DNA of 64,000 nucleotides from Cereibacter sphaeroides (lineage in GTDB: Bacteria; Pseudomonadota; Alphaproteobacteria; Rhodobacterales; Rhodobacteraceae): contig QFQS01000001.1 of NCBI GenBank assembly GCA_003243455.1, positions 1,302,001 through 1,366,000 of the forward strand, written 5' to 3'. The translations under genes and the position numbers were made by a program. The stretch's first letter is position 1, and each line of letters begins with the position of its first letter. The notes beneath the pieces are model-generated. The model worked only from the letters and a program-made list of their open reading frames with translations. It ran no database searches and was not told the DNA's origin. Below are positions 16,403-24,783 of this stretch, one piece after another.

Positions 16403-17835
16403 CATTCGATCATCGGCAGAAGCTGGTCGATGGATTTCTTTGCGTCGCCGTAGAACATCCGCGTGTTGTCCTTGTAGAACAGCGGGTTCTCGATGCCGGA
16501 ATAGCCGGTGCCCTGCCCGCGCTTGGACACGAAGACTTGCTTGGCCTTCCAGACCTCCAGCACCGGCATGCCGGCGATGGGGCTGTTCGGATCTTCCTGC
16601 GCTGCGGGGTTCACGATGTCGTTCGAGCCGATGACGATGACCACATCCGTGTTCGGGAAGTCGTCGTTGATCTCATCCATTTCCAGCACGATGTCGTAGG
16701 GCACCTTCGCCTCGGCCAGGAGCACGTTCATGTGGCCCGGCAGGCGGCCTGCGACGGGGTGGATGGCAAAGCGCACTTCCTTGCCTTTAGCGCGCAGCTT
16801 GCGGGTCAGTTCGCTGACTGATTGCTGGGCCTGCGCCACCGCCATGCCATAGCCCGGCACGATGATGATGCTGTCGGCATCGTTCAGCGCCGCCGCCACG
16901 CCTTCGGCGTCGATGGCGATCTGCTCACCTGTCACTTCCATCGCCGGGCCGGTCGTGTTGCCGAAGCCGCCGAGGATGACGCTGATGAAGGACCGGTTCA
17001 TCGCCTTGCACATGATGTAGGACAGGATCGCACCCGAGGAGCCGACCAGCGCACCGACCACGATCAGAAGGTCGTTCGACAGCGAGAAACCGATCGCCGC
17101 CGCGGCCCATCCGGAATAGCTGTTGAGCATCGAGACGACCACCGGCATATCCGCGCCGCCGATGCCCATGATCAGGTGATAGCCAATGAACAGCGCAGCC
17201 AGCGTCATGAGGATCAGCGCAAAGGTCGAGCCGGTCTGCAGATAGGTGACCAGCAGCACGACCGACAGGATCGCGGCGGCGGCGTTCAGCAGGTGGCCGC
17301 CCGGCAGTTTCTTGGCCTTGCCATCGACCTTGCCCGCCAGTTTGCCAAAGGCGATGACCGAGCCGGTGAAGGTCACGGCACCGATGAAGACGCCGAGGAA
17401 GGTCTCGACCCGCAGGATCGACTGCTCGATGGGCGTCTTGTGGGCAAGGACGCCTGCAAACCCGGTGAGGGTCGAGCGCGCCGTCTCGTCCATGCCAAGG
17501 ACGCGGGCAAGTTCGATATGGGTGTTGAAACCGATGAAGACCGCCGCAAGGCCGACCAAGCTGTGCATGGCCGCGACAAGCTGCGGCATCTCGGTCATCT
17601 GGACGCGGGTCGCGACGATGTAGCCGATGATGCCGCCCGCAGCGATCAAGATCAGCGAGAGAACCCAGAGAGACGCTCCCGGCCCGACAAGGGTCGCGGC
17701 GACGGCCAGTGCCATGCCAGCCATGCCGTACCAGACGGCGCGCTTGGCGCTTTCCTGTCCCGAAAGGCCGCCCAGCGACAGGATGAACAGGATCGCGGCG
17801 ACGACATAGGCGGCAGTGGTGAAACCGTAGTCCAT
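16402..17835 (-). CDS. pntB: NAD(P) transhydrogenase subunit beta
   Basis: 477 residues from ATG 17835. The N-terminal half has about eight or nine membrane helices (Y-G-F-T-T-A-A-Y-V-V-A-A-I-L-F; domain II), and the C-terminal third is the NADP(H)-binding domain III (I-V-P-G-Y-G-M-A-V-A-Q-A-Q, H-P-V-A-G-R-L-P-G-H-M-N-V-L-L-A-E-A, V-I-G-S-N-D-I-V-N-P-A). With PntA it couples proton entry to hydride transfer from NADH to NADP+, supplying NADPH. The pntA-pntB gap is 13 bp. Confidence 0.97.
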   Translation of the reverse strand: MDYGFTTAAYVVAAILFILSLGGLSGQESAKRAVWYGMAGMALAVAATLVGPGASLWVLSLILIAAGGIIGYIVATRVQMTEMPQLVAAMHSLVGLAAVFIGFNTHIELARVLGMDETARSTLTGFAGVLAHKTPIEQSILRVETFLGVFIGAVTFTGSVIAFGKLAGKVDGKAKKLPGGHLLNAAAAILSVVLLVTYLQTGSTFALILMTLAALFIGYHLIMGIGGADMPVVVSMLNSYSGWAAAAIGFSLSNDLLIVVGALVGSSGAILSYIMCKAMNRSFISVILGGFGNTTGPAMEVTGEQIAIDAEGVAAALNDADSIIIVPGYGMAVAQAQQSVSELTRKLRAKGKEVRFAIHPVAGRLPGHMNVLLAEAKVPYDIVLEMDEINDDFPNTDVVIVIGSNDIVNPAAQEDPNSPIAGMPVLEVWKAKQVFVSKRGQGTGYSGIENPLFYKDNTRMFYGDAKKSIDQLLPMIE

Positions 17836-17848
17836 GTGCCCGGCCCCC

Positions 17849-19423
17849 TTACGATTTCTGGAACATGGCGAGCATGCGCCGGGTGACAAGGAAGCCGCCG
17901 AAGATGTTGATTCCGGCCATGAAGACCGAAACGGCAGCAAGAACGATCACAAGGAACGACCCCGATCCGATCTGCATCAAGGCGCCCAGGATGATGATCG
18001 AGGAAATCGCGTTGGTGACCGCCATCAGCGGCGTGTGCAGCGAGTGGCTGACGTTCCAGATCACCTGGAAGCCGATGAAGACCGACAGCACGAAGACGAT
18101 GAAGTGCTGCATGAAGCTGGCCGGGGCGACAAGCCCAAGCAACAGCAGCAGCGCACCGCCGATCACCAGAAGTCCGACCTGATTGCGGGTCTGGCTGCGG
18201 AAAGCTGCGACCTCTTGCGCGCGCTTTTCCTCGACGGTCAGCTCTTTCGGCTTTTCCTTTGGCTTCGCCGCCGCGATGGCCGCGATCTTGGGCGGCGGCG
18301 GCGGGAAGGTGATCGCGCCGTCATAGGTAACGGTCGCGCCGCGGATCACGTCATCCTCCATGTTCTGGGCGATAACGCCGTCTTTCTTCGGCGTAAGATC
18401 GGTCAGCATGTGACGGATGTTGTTGGAATAAAGCGTACTGGCCTGTGCGGCCATCCGGCTGGGGAAGTCGGTGTAGCCCACGATGGTCACGCCATTGTCG
18501 GTGACGATCTTCTGGTCGGGCACCGTCAGGTCGCAGTTGCCGCCACGCTCTGCCGCAAGGTCGACGATGACCGAACCGGGCTTCATGATCCTGACCATAT
18601 CCTCGGTCCAGAGCTTTGGCGCCGGGCGGCCGGGGATCAGGGCGGTGGTGATGACGATGTCCATCTCGGGCGCAAGCTCACGGAACTTTTTGAGCTGCGC
18701 TTCGCGGAATTCAGGCGACGAAGGCGCCGCATAGCCGCCGGTGGCGGCGCCGTCGGTCTGCTGTTCCGAGAAGTCGAGGTAGACGAACTGGGCGCCCATC
18801 GACTCGATCTGCTCGGCCACTTCGGGGCGCACGTCGAAGGCATAGGTGATGGCGCCAAGGCTGGTCGAGGTGCCGATGGCGGCAAGGCCCGCGACGCCTG
18901 CGCCGACGATCAGCACTTTGGCGGGGGGCACTTTGCCTGCCGCCGTGACCTGCCCGGTGAAGAAGCGGCCAAAGTTGTTCCCGGCCTCGATCACAGCGCG
19001 GTAGCCGGCGATGTTCGCCATCGACGACAGCGCGTCCATCTTCTGCGCGCGGCTGATGCGGGGCACCATGTCCATCGCGATGACGGTCGCGCCTTTTTCC
19101 TTGCACAGCTCCAGCAGTTCGGCGTTCTGGGCGGGCCAGAAGAAGCTGATCAGCGTCTGGCCTTTGCGGAGCAGTTCGGCCTCAGATTTCTCGGGTCCGC
19201 GCACCTTCACCAGCACATCGGCGACGGTATAGACCGAGGCCGCGTCGGGCAGGACCGTTACACCGGCGGCGGCATAGGCATCGTCCGAGAACCCGGCCTT
19301 TTTGCCAGCGCCCGCCTGTATAACGCAGGTGTGGCCCAGTTTGTGCAGTTGCGCGGCAGAGTCCGGCGTCATGGCGACGCGGTTCTCGCCCTCAAATATC
19401 TCCGTCAACGCTCCGATTTTCAC
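17849..19423 (-). CDS. pntA: NAD(P) transhydrogenase subunit alpha
   Basis: 524 residues. Domain I (NAD(H) binding) runs to ~370: M-K-I-G-A-L-T-E-I, V-L-I-V-G-A-G-V-A-G-L-A-A-I-G and R-G-G-N-C-D-L-T. A proline/lysine-rich linker (F-P-P-P-P-P-K ... K-P-K-E-K-P-K-E) leads to four C-terminal membrane helices. The alpha chain is thus a single two-domain polypeptide, not split into AA and AB as in some alphaproteobacteria. Operon with pntB. Confidence 0.97.
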   Translation of the reverse strand: MKIGALTEIFEGENRVAMTPDSAAQLHKLGHTCVIQAGAGKKAGFSDDAYAAAGVTVLPDAASVYTVADVLVKVRGPEKSEAELLRKGQTLISFFWPAQNAELLELCKEKGATVIAMDMVPRISRAQKMDALSSMANIAGYRAVIEAGNNFGRFFTGQVTAAGKVPPAKVLIVGAGVAGLAAIGTSTSLGAITYAFDVRPEVAEQIESMGAQFVYLDFSEQQTDGAATGGYAAPSSPEFREAQLKKFRELAPEMDIVITTALIPGRPAPKLWTEDMVRIMKPGSVIVDLAAERGGNCDLTVPDQKIVTDNGVTIVGYTDFPSRMAAQASTLYSNNIRHMLTDLTPKKDGVIAQNMEDDVIRGATVTYDGAITFPPPPPKIAAIAAAKPKEKPKELTVEEKRAQEVAAFRSQTRNQVGLLVIGGALLLLLGLVAPASFMQHFIVFVLSVFIGFQVIWNVSHSLHTPLMAVTNAISSIIILGALMQIGSGSFLVIVLAAVSVFMAGINIFGGFLVTRRMLAMFQKS

Positions 19424-19563
19424 AGGCGTCCCTCCCCCGTGTTGCGTTCTTGACTCGGGCCGGGCCCGGTCTTGGCAGGACAGTCGTATGGGCGTGATGT
19501 GGCAAGAGCAACATTATTTCGCTGCGATGCGGTGGAGCGGTGCAATTATCAATCCGCTGCGTC

Positions 19564-19775
19564 TGGCGAAGGCCATCGCCTTCGCCATGCGATGAAGGAT
19601 GAGTTGCACCGGTCGTGGCCCCAAAGGCCATGGCCAGCGCCCGTCCCTCCCATGGCGGGCGCTTCTCGCCCGCCGGGACGGGCGCCGGCCTCTCGTGGTC
19701 TCTTGCTGCAGATGGTCTTGGGGGAACGTTGCGCTGCGGGCGGGGAAACGCGGGTCGCGTTTCTGGTCCCGCCCG
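19564..19775 (-). repeat. Two-hairpin 3' element, copy A (after glyS)
   Basis: In the glyS sense (minus strand) the element starts ~9 bases after the stop with a long stem (19756-19774 with 19738-19752, GCGTTT... against ...AAACGC). It continues with GCAGCGCAAC, a variable middle, T-G-C-A-A-C-T-C, and a final 10-bp stem (19578-19587 with 19564-19573). Copy B at 52346-52500 has the same order and the same conserved blocks. Copy A carries an extra insert with nested stems at 19637-19685 (GCGCCCGTCCC with GGGACGGGCGC; GGCGGGCG with CGCCCGCC). The rest of the 360-bp gap up to pntA holds no gene I can support. Confidence 0.7.
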
Positions 19776-19783
19776 GCCGGGCG

Positions 19784-22021
19784 TTAGCCCTCGATCCGGG
19801 TCAGGTCGGCGACCTGTCCGCAGATCGCGCGAATGCGGTGGAGCAGGTTCAGGCGGTTGCGGCGGATCACCTGCTTGTCGCTGTTGACCTGCACCGAGGT
19901 GAAAAAGGCGTCGATGGGGCCGCGCAGCGCCGCCATGGCGGACATGGCAGCGGGGAAATCCTCCGCAGCCATTGCGGGGGTGATCAGCGCCTCGGCGCGG
20001 TCGAGGGCGGCGAACAGGGCGCGTTCTTCATCCGTTTCGGCGAACTTCACATCCGCGCCGAAGGAATATTCGACGCCATCCTTTTCCTCGGCCTGGGTCA
20101 GGATGTTGTTCGCCCGCTTGAAGCCCTGGATCAGGTTCGCGCCATCCTCGGTCTTGAGGGTGGCCGACAACGCCTCGGCCCGTTTGACCAGCAGGGTCAG
20201 GTCGTCATTGCCGGGCATGGCGAGGCAGGCGTCGATGACGTCGTGGCGGATGCCCTGATCCCGGAGGTAGACCTTGAGGCGGTCGTGGAGGAAGGAGAGG
20301 AGTTGCGCCGTGGTCTTCTTGGCCAGCGAACGGATGCTATCTTCCGTGGACTTACTGTCTAGATCCTTGCGTTTGGCCTGTAATATTTCCATCTCGATCT
20401 TGAGCAACGCCGCCTTGATATCCGGATCCTTGGGGTCTATCGCACTAACCCGTCTTAATAAGTCATCCTTATCTCTGAAATACTCATCTAGAATTCGATC
20501 AATTATGGGACCGGCAATGTGTTCAACGATTTTGATTGATAGATCATTGCTCACAATCAGCCGGATCGCCCCCAATGCAGCACGGCGCAGCGCGAAGGGG
20601 TCCTTGGACCCTGTGGGCTTTTCATCGATCGCCCAGAAGCCGGTTAGCGTGTCGATTTTGTCAGCTAGCGCGACAGCAATCGAGACCGGGGCGGTCGGCA
20701 CCTCATCGCCTTCTCCCTTGGGTCGCCAATGGTCGCGGGCGGCTTCGGCAACGGCGGTAGGTTTGCCGGCCGCTAATGCATAATAGCGACCCATGATACC
20801 CTGCAACTCGGGGAACTCGCCAACCATGGCGGAGCGCAAGTCGAGCTTGGCGATTTCAGCCGCCGATTCAGCTTGAGCGGGATCAGCGTTGACGAGCGGT
20901 GCAAGCTCGCGCGCAATTGTGGTTATGCGGGAAATACGCTCAACTTGGCTGCCGAGTTTGTTGTGGAAGGTGACGGATTTCAGGCCCTCGGCCCATTCGT
21001 CCATCCCGGCTTTCGCGATGCGCAGGTCGTTTTCCCAGAAGAACTTGGCGTCCGAGAGCCGCGCCGACAGAACCTTGAGGTTGCCCTTCAGGATCGTCTC
21101 GCCGTCGTCCGAGGTCTCGCGGTTGGCGACGGTGACGAATTTCTCGATCCGGCCGGTCTTCGGGTTTTTCACCGAAAAGAACTTCTGGTGTTCCTTCATC
21201 GAGGTCTGCAGCACCTCGGGCGGCAGGTCGAGGAAGCGTTCGGGGATCGCGCCCATCAGCATGACGGGCCATTCGACAAGGCCCGCGACCTCGGCCAGAA
21301 GGCCTGCATCCTCGGCCACTTCCAGACCTTGCGCGAAGGCGGCGGTGGCGGCGTCGTGCCAGATCGCAGCCTCACGCTCGGCGCTGTCCAGCACCACGAA
21401 GGCGCGCTTTAGCTTCGCGCGGTAGTCGTCGAAGTTCGTTACCGAAAACGCCGCAGGAGCCATGAAACGGTGACCCTTGGTGGTGGCCCCGGCCTCGATC
21501 CCGTCAATGGTCAGGGGAACGATTTGCGCGCCGCCCTCATCGGTCAGGATGCAGATGATCGAATGCAGCGGGCGCACCCAGCGCAGGGAACCAGAGCCCC
21601 AGCGCATCGACTTCGGCCAGGGGAAATCGCGCACCACGCGTTCCAGCACCTCGGCCACGATGGCGGCGGCGGGACGGCCCGGCTTTTCGATGACAGCGAA
21701 ATAGACCTGGCCTTTTTTCTCATCGCGGAGTTCCAGCTGGTCCTTCGTCAGACCCGTTGAGCGCAGGAACCCTTCAAGCGCGGCTGCAGGCGCGTCAGAG
21801 CGGGGGCCTTTGCGTTCCTCTCGCACGGCATGGCTTTCCGCCGTCAGCCCCTCGACCGACAGCGCCAGACGGCGGGGCGTGGAAAAGGCGCCCGCGGAGG
21901 CGTAGGTCAGGCCCGCCTCGACCAGACCGTCGGTGACGAGTTTCCGCAGATCCTCACGCGCGCGGGCCTGCATGCGCGCGGGGATTTCCTCGGAAAAGAG
22001 TTCGATCAGAAGGTCGGGCAT
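19784..22021 (-). CDS. glyS: Glycine--tRNA ligase beta subunit
   Basis: 745 residues, somewhat long for GlyS. It starts M-P-D-L-L-I-E-L-F-S-E-E-I-P-A-R, the family N-terminus, with F-S-T-P-R-R-L-A, M-R-W-G-S-G-S-L-R-W-V-R-P and the C-terminal anticodon-binding part (R-L-N-L-L-H-R-I-R). It forms the alpha2beta2 enzyme with GlyQ. Between residues ~480 and 565 (about 20330-20580) the DNA is clearly AT-richer, with Ile/Lys/Asp-rich protein (I-K-I-V-E-H-I-A-G-P-I-I-D-R-I-L-D-E-Y-F), and the protein appears longer here than E. coli GlyS. This suggests a replaced or inserted patch. Fourth gene of the glyQ operon, 9 bp after gltS. Confidence 0.96.
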   Translation of the reverse strand: MPDLLIELFSEEIPARMQARAREDLRKLVTDGLVEAGLTYASAGAFSTPRRLALSVEGLTAESHAVREERKGPRSDAPAAALEGFLRSTGLTKDQLELRDEKKGQVYFAVIEKPGRPAAAIVAEVLERVVRDFPWPKSMRWGSGSLRWVRPLHSIICILTDEGGAQIVPLTIDGIEAGATTKGHRFMAPAAFSVTNFDDYRAKLKRAFVVLDSAEREAAIWHDAATAAFAQGLEVAEDAGLLAEVAGLVEWPVMLMGAIPERFLDLPPEVLQTSMKEHQKFFSVKNPKTGRIEKFVTVANRETSDDGETILKGNLKVLSARLSDAKFFWENDLRIAKAGMDEWAEGLKSVTFHNKLGSQVERISRITTIARELAPLVNADPAQAESAAEIAKLDLRSAMVGEFPELQGIMGRYYALAAGKPTAVAEAARDHWRPKGEGDEVPTAPVSIAVALADKIDTLTGFWAIDEKPTGSKDPFALRRAALGAIRLIVSNDLSIKIVEHIAGPIIDRILDEYFRDKDDLLRRVSAIDPKDPDIKAALLKIEMEILQAKRKDLDSKSTEDSIRSLAKKTTAQLLSFLHDRLKVYLRDQGIRHDVIDACLAMPGNDDLTLLVKRAEALSATLKTEDGANLIQGFKRANNILTQAEEKDGVEYSFGADVKFAETDEERALFAALDRAEALITPAMAAEDFPAAMSAMAALRGPIDAFFTSVQVNSDKQVIRRNRLNLLHRIRAICGQVADLTRIEG

Positions 22022-22030
22022 GGGATGGTC

Positions 22031-23242
22031 CTAGAACGACAGGAACAGCTGGATCGCCGCCGCATTCGCCAGATCGACGAAGAAGGCGGTGATCAGCGGC
22101 AGGATGACGAAGGCCAGCGGCGAAGGGCCATAACGCTTGGTCACGGCATTCATGTTGGCGATTGCGGTGGGCGTGGCCCCGACAGAGAAGCCGGCGTAAC
22201 CGGCGGCAAGGACGGCGGCGAAGTAGTCGCGCCCCATCAGCCGGTAGACTGCGAAGAGGGTGAAGGCGATGGCCAGAGCGGTCTGCAGCACCAGCGAGAC
22301 GACCACCATGGTTCCCATTCCGGCCAGCGTCCAAAGCTGCATCGACATCAGCGACATGGCAAGAAACGTCCCCAGCGCGAAATCGGTGATCAGCGACAGG
22401 GTCGGGCTGCGCGGGACCGAGGGCATGGTCGGCGCGACCACGGGCAGCAGGTTGCCAAGGACAATCGAGACCAGCATGCAGGGCACGAAGGCCGGCAGGC
22501 GCAGGCCCGCCGCCTGGATCAGGTCATGCAGGGCAAGCCCGATGATGATGGCCAGATGCAGAACGAACATGGTGCGCATCAGGTCTACCGGCGTGATCGC
22601 GACCGATTTTTCCTTGTCGAAAGCCAGACCGGCTGCCGGGGCAGCCTCTGGTTGATTGGGCATGAGGTTGCCACGTTCGATCAGCAGGCGCGCGAGGGGG
22701 CCGCCGATCAGGGCGCCGATGATCAGGCCGATGGTGGCGGTGGCGATGCCTAGCTCCTGTACACCCGCAATGCCGGTGATCCGGGTGATCTCTGGCGCCC
22801 AGGCGATGGTCGTGCCATGGCCGCCAACCAGACTGACCGAGCCCAGAAGGATGCCGATCTGAAACGGCTGGCCAAAGACAAGCGCGGTCAGAATGCCGAG
22901 GATGTTCTGGAGAAGCAGCAGAACGATCGTCAGGCCAAGCAGGATCAGCAGGGGCTTGCCGCCCCGGATCAGGTCGGCCAGCCGCGCGTTAAGGCCGATG
23001 CCCGAGAAGAAGACGATCAGGAAATAGTCGCGAATCCGAAGGTCGAACTCGATCGGACGGTTCAGCAGCAGGAACAGGCACAGTGTCAGCGCCGCCGCCA
23101 GCAACCCGCCTGTCACCGGCTCCGGAATGTTGAAGTCACGCAGCACCTTCACCCGGCGGGTGATCAGGGCGCCGATCAGGAAGACGAGGAAACCAAGCGT
23201 CGCCGTCTCGAAATCGGGAACAAGGATCGGCGCGCCACTCAT
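22031..23242 (-). CDS. gltS: Sodium/glutamate symporter, GltS family
   Basis: 403 residues with ~10-12 membrane segments. GltS signatures: F-N-I-P-E-P-V-T-G-G-L, F-F-S-G-I-G-L-N-A-R, L-V-G-G-H-G-T-T-I-A-W-A-P, and in the second half V-G-A-T-P-T-A-I-A-N-M-N-A-V-T. Expected to import glutamate with sodium. Its ATG overlaps the stop of the DUF6446 gene by 4 bp and glyS follows after 9 bp, so it is embedded in the glycyl-tRNA synthetase operon, an unusual place for a transporter. Confidence 0.92.
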   Translation of the reverse strand: MSGAPILVPDFETATLGFLVFLIGALITRRVKVLRDFNIPEPVTGGLLAAALTLCLFLLLNRPIEFDLRIRDYFLIVFFSGIGLNARLADLIRGGKPLLILLGLTIVLLLLQNILGILTALVFGQPFQIGILLGSVSLVGGHGTTIAWAPEITRITGIAGVQELGIATATIGLIIGALIGGPLARLLIERGNLMPNQPEAAPAAGLAFDKEKSVAITPVDLMRTMFVLHLAIIIGLALHDLIQAAGLRLPAFVPCMLVSIVLGNLLPVVAPTMPSVPRSPTLSLITDFALGTFLAMSLMSMQLWTLAGMGTMVVVSLVLQTALAIAFTLFAVYRLMGRDYFAAVLAAGYAGFSVGATPTAIANMNAVTKRYGPSPLAFVILPLITAFFVDLANAAAIQLFLSF

Positions 23243-23712
23243 TGCCCGGCCTCGGCGTTCAACTGATGCCAGGCATAGGCGCGACCGTCTGGATAGACGG
23301 CGACGACGCGGTCGACGCCCGGTGCAATGTCGTGGCGCGAGAGAAAGGCCAGCGCCTCGCCCCGCTCCAGCGCCTCGCCGATCTCATCGGCGTTGAAGCA
23401 GCCAAACCAGCCGGGCGCGTTCAGCGGCACGGGTTTTTCGTAAAGCCGATAGGTCTCGGTCAGCGTGGCTTGCGTCAGCGGCGTGGTGAAGCAGGCACGG
23501 AAGCGGAGCGGTGATGAGCTGGCGTCGATGCCAGTGATGTCGGCCACGACGATTGCTTCGGGCGCGTCACCCTCGATCGGGACCAGCGTGATTTCCTGGC
23601 CCGGCGTGAAGCTGACCGGGTCGTAATAGGCATAGACCTGCAGCCAGTACATCGCGATCCCCGCGACCAGCCCCGTAATCACGATGAACCCCGCGACGAT
23701 CTTGCCATTCAC
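23239..23712 (-). CDS. DUF6446-like membrane-anchored protein
   Basis: 157 residues. GTG 23712 is chosen because it overlaps the glyQ stop (GTGA), matching the overlap at its other end with gltS. One N-terminal membrane helix (I-V-A-G-F-I-V-I-T-G-L-V-A-G-I-A-M-Y-W) is followed by a periplasmic domain with two cysteines (R-A-C-F-T-T and F-G-C-F-N). From memory this is a Rhodobacteraceae family found beside glyQ/glyS; no function is known to me. Confidence 0.75.
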   Translation of the reverse strand: MNGKIVAGFIVITGLVAGIAMYWLQVYAYYDPVSFTPGQEITLVPIEGDAPEAIVVADITGIDASSSPLRFRACFTTPLTQATLTETYRLYEKPVPLNAPGWFGCFNADEIGEALERGEALAFLSRHDIAPGVDRVVAVYPDGRAYAWHQLNAEAGQ

Positions 23713-24629
23713 CCAAGCACCCCCCCACCGGCCTCGGTGGTGACGAAGGCATCCGCGCAGGCCTTGGCCAGCGCACGAACCCGGCCGATATAAGCCTGCC
23801 GCTCGGTCACGGAAATCACGCCGCGCGCGTCGAGCAGGTTGAAGAGGTGCGACGCCTTGATGCACTGGTCATAGGCGGGATGCGCCATGACAATAGTGCG
23901 CCCGGCCTTGTCGGGCTGGGGGGCCGAGAGGATGCGTCTGCATTCCTCTTCCGCGTCGATGAAGTGCTGGAACAGCATGGCCGTGTCGGCCTGGTCGAAG
24001 TTCCAGCGGGAATATTCCTGCTCGGTCTGGCAGAAAACGTCGCCGTATTTCAATGTGATGGGCGACTGCGGATCGTTGAACGGCATGTCCATGACGTGAT
24101 CCACGCCCAGCACATACATTGCCAAACGCTCCAACCCGTAGGTCAACTCGCCCGAGACCGGCTTGCAGTCATGACCGCCGACCTGCTGGAAATACGTGAA
24201 CTGGGACACTTCCATCCCGTCGCACCAGACCTCCCACCCAAGACCCCAGGCGCCGAGGGTCGGGCTTTCCCAGTCATCCTCGACGAAACGGATGTCGTGC
24301 AGGCCCATGTCGATGCCGATGGCCTCGAGGCTGCCCAGATACAGCGCCTGAAGGTCAGGCGGCGAGGGTTTGATCAGCACCTGATACTGGTAATAGTGCT
24401 GCAGGCGGTTCGGGTTTTCGCCATAGCGTCCGTCGGTCGGGCGGCGAGAGGGCTGGACATAGGCCGCCGCCCAGGGTTTCGAGCCAAGCGCGCGAAGGGT
24501 GGTCGCGGGGTGGAACGTCCCTGCTCCGACCTCCATGTCATAGGGTTGCAACACGGCGCAGCCCTGCGCGGCCCAGTAGGCCTGAAGGCGCATCAGAATT
24601 TCCTGAAAACTGCGCGGCTGGGCTGGCAT
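23709..24629 (-). CDS. glyQ: Glycine--tRNA ligase alpha subunit
   Basis: 306 residues from ATG 24629, preceded by AGGAG. Class II synthetase features: F-Q-E-I-L-M-R-L-Q-A-Y-W, G-A-G-T-F-H-P-A-T, Y-V-Q-P-S-R-R-P-T-D-G-R-Y-G-E-N-P-N-R and Y-Q-Y-Q-V. It activates glycine and charges tRNA-Gly together with GlyS. First gene of glyQ-DUF6446-gltS-glyS. Confidence 0.97.
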   Translation of the reverse strand: MPAQPRSFQEILMRLQAYWAAQGCAVLQPYDMEVGAGTFHPATTLRALGSKPWAAAYVQPSRRPTDGRYGENPNRLQHYYQYQVLIKPSPPDLQALYLGSLEAIGIDMGLHDIRFVEDDWESPTLGAWGLGWEVWCDGMEVSQFTYFQQVGGHDCKPVSGELTYGLERLAMYVLGVDHVMDMPFNDPQSPITLKYGDVFCQTEQEYSRWNFDQADTAMLFQHFIDAEEECRRILSAPQPDKAGRTIVMAHPAYDQCIKASHLFNLLDARGVISVTERQAYIGRVRALAKACADAFVTTEAGGGVLG

Positions 24630-24783
24630 TCCGGGGCTCTCCTGCAAAAGCGCCCCTTCCATAGGCGCGGGCGGGGACCGGGTCAATGCGGCGACCGCCG
24701 CTCGCCATGAATTGACGTGCATCCGCCGGACTCTCTGCTAGGTTCCCCGCACTTTTATAAAGACGCATGGGAACGGGGCTTAC

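Noticed and set aside
17834..19453. 539-codon plus-strand frame across pntA
   Set aside because: His/Arg/Asp-rich shadow translation; the minus strand encodes an unmistakable PntA.
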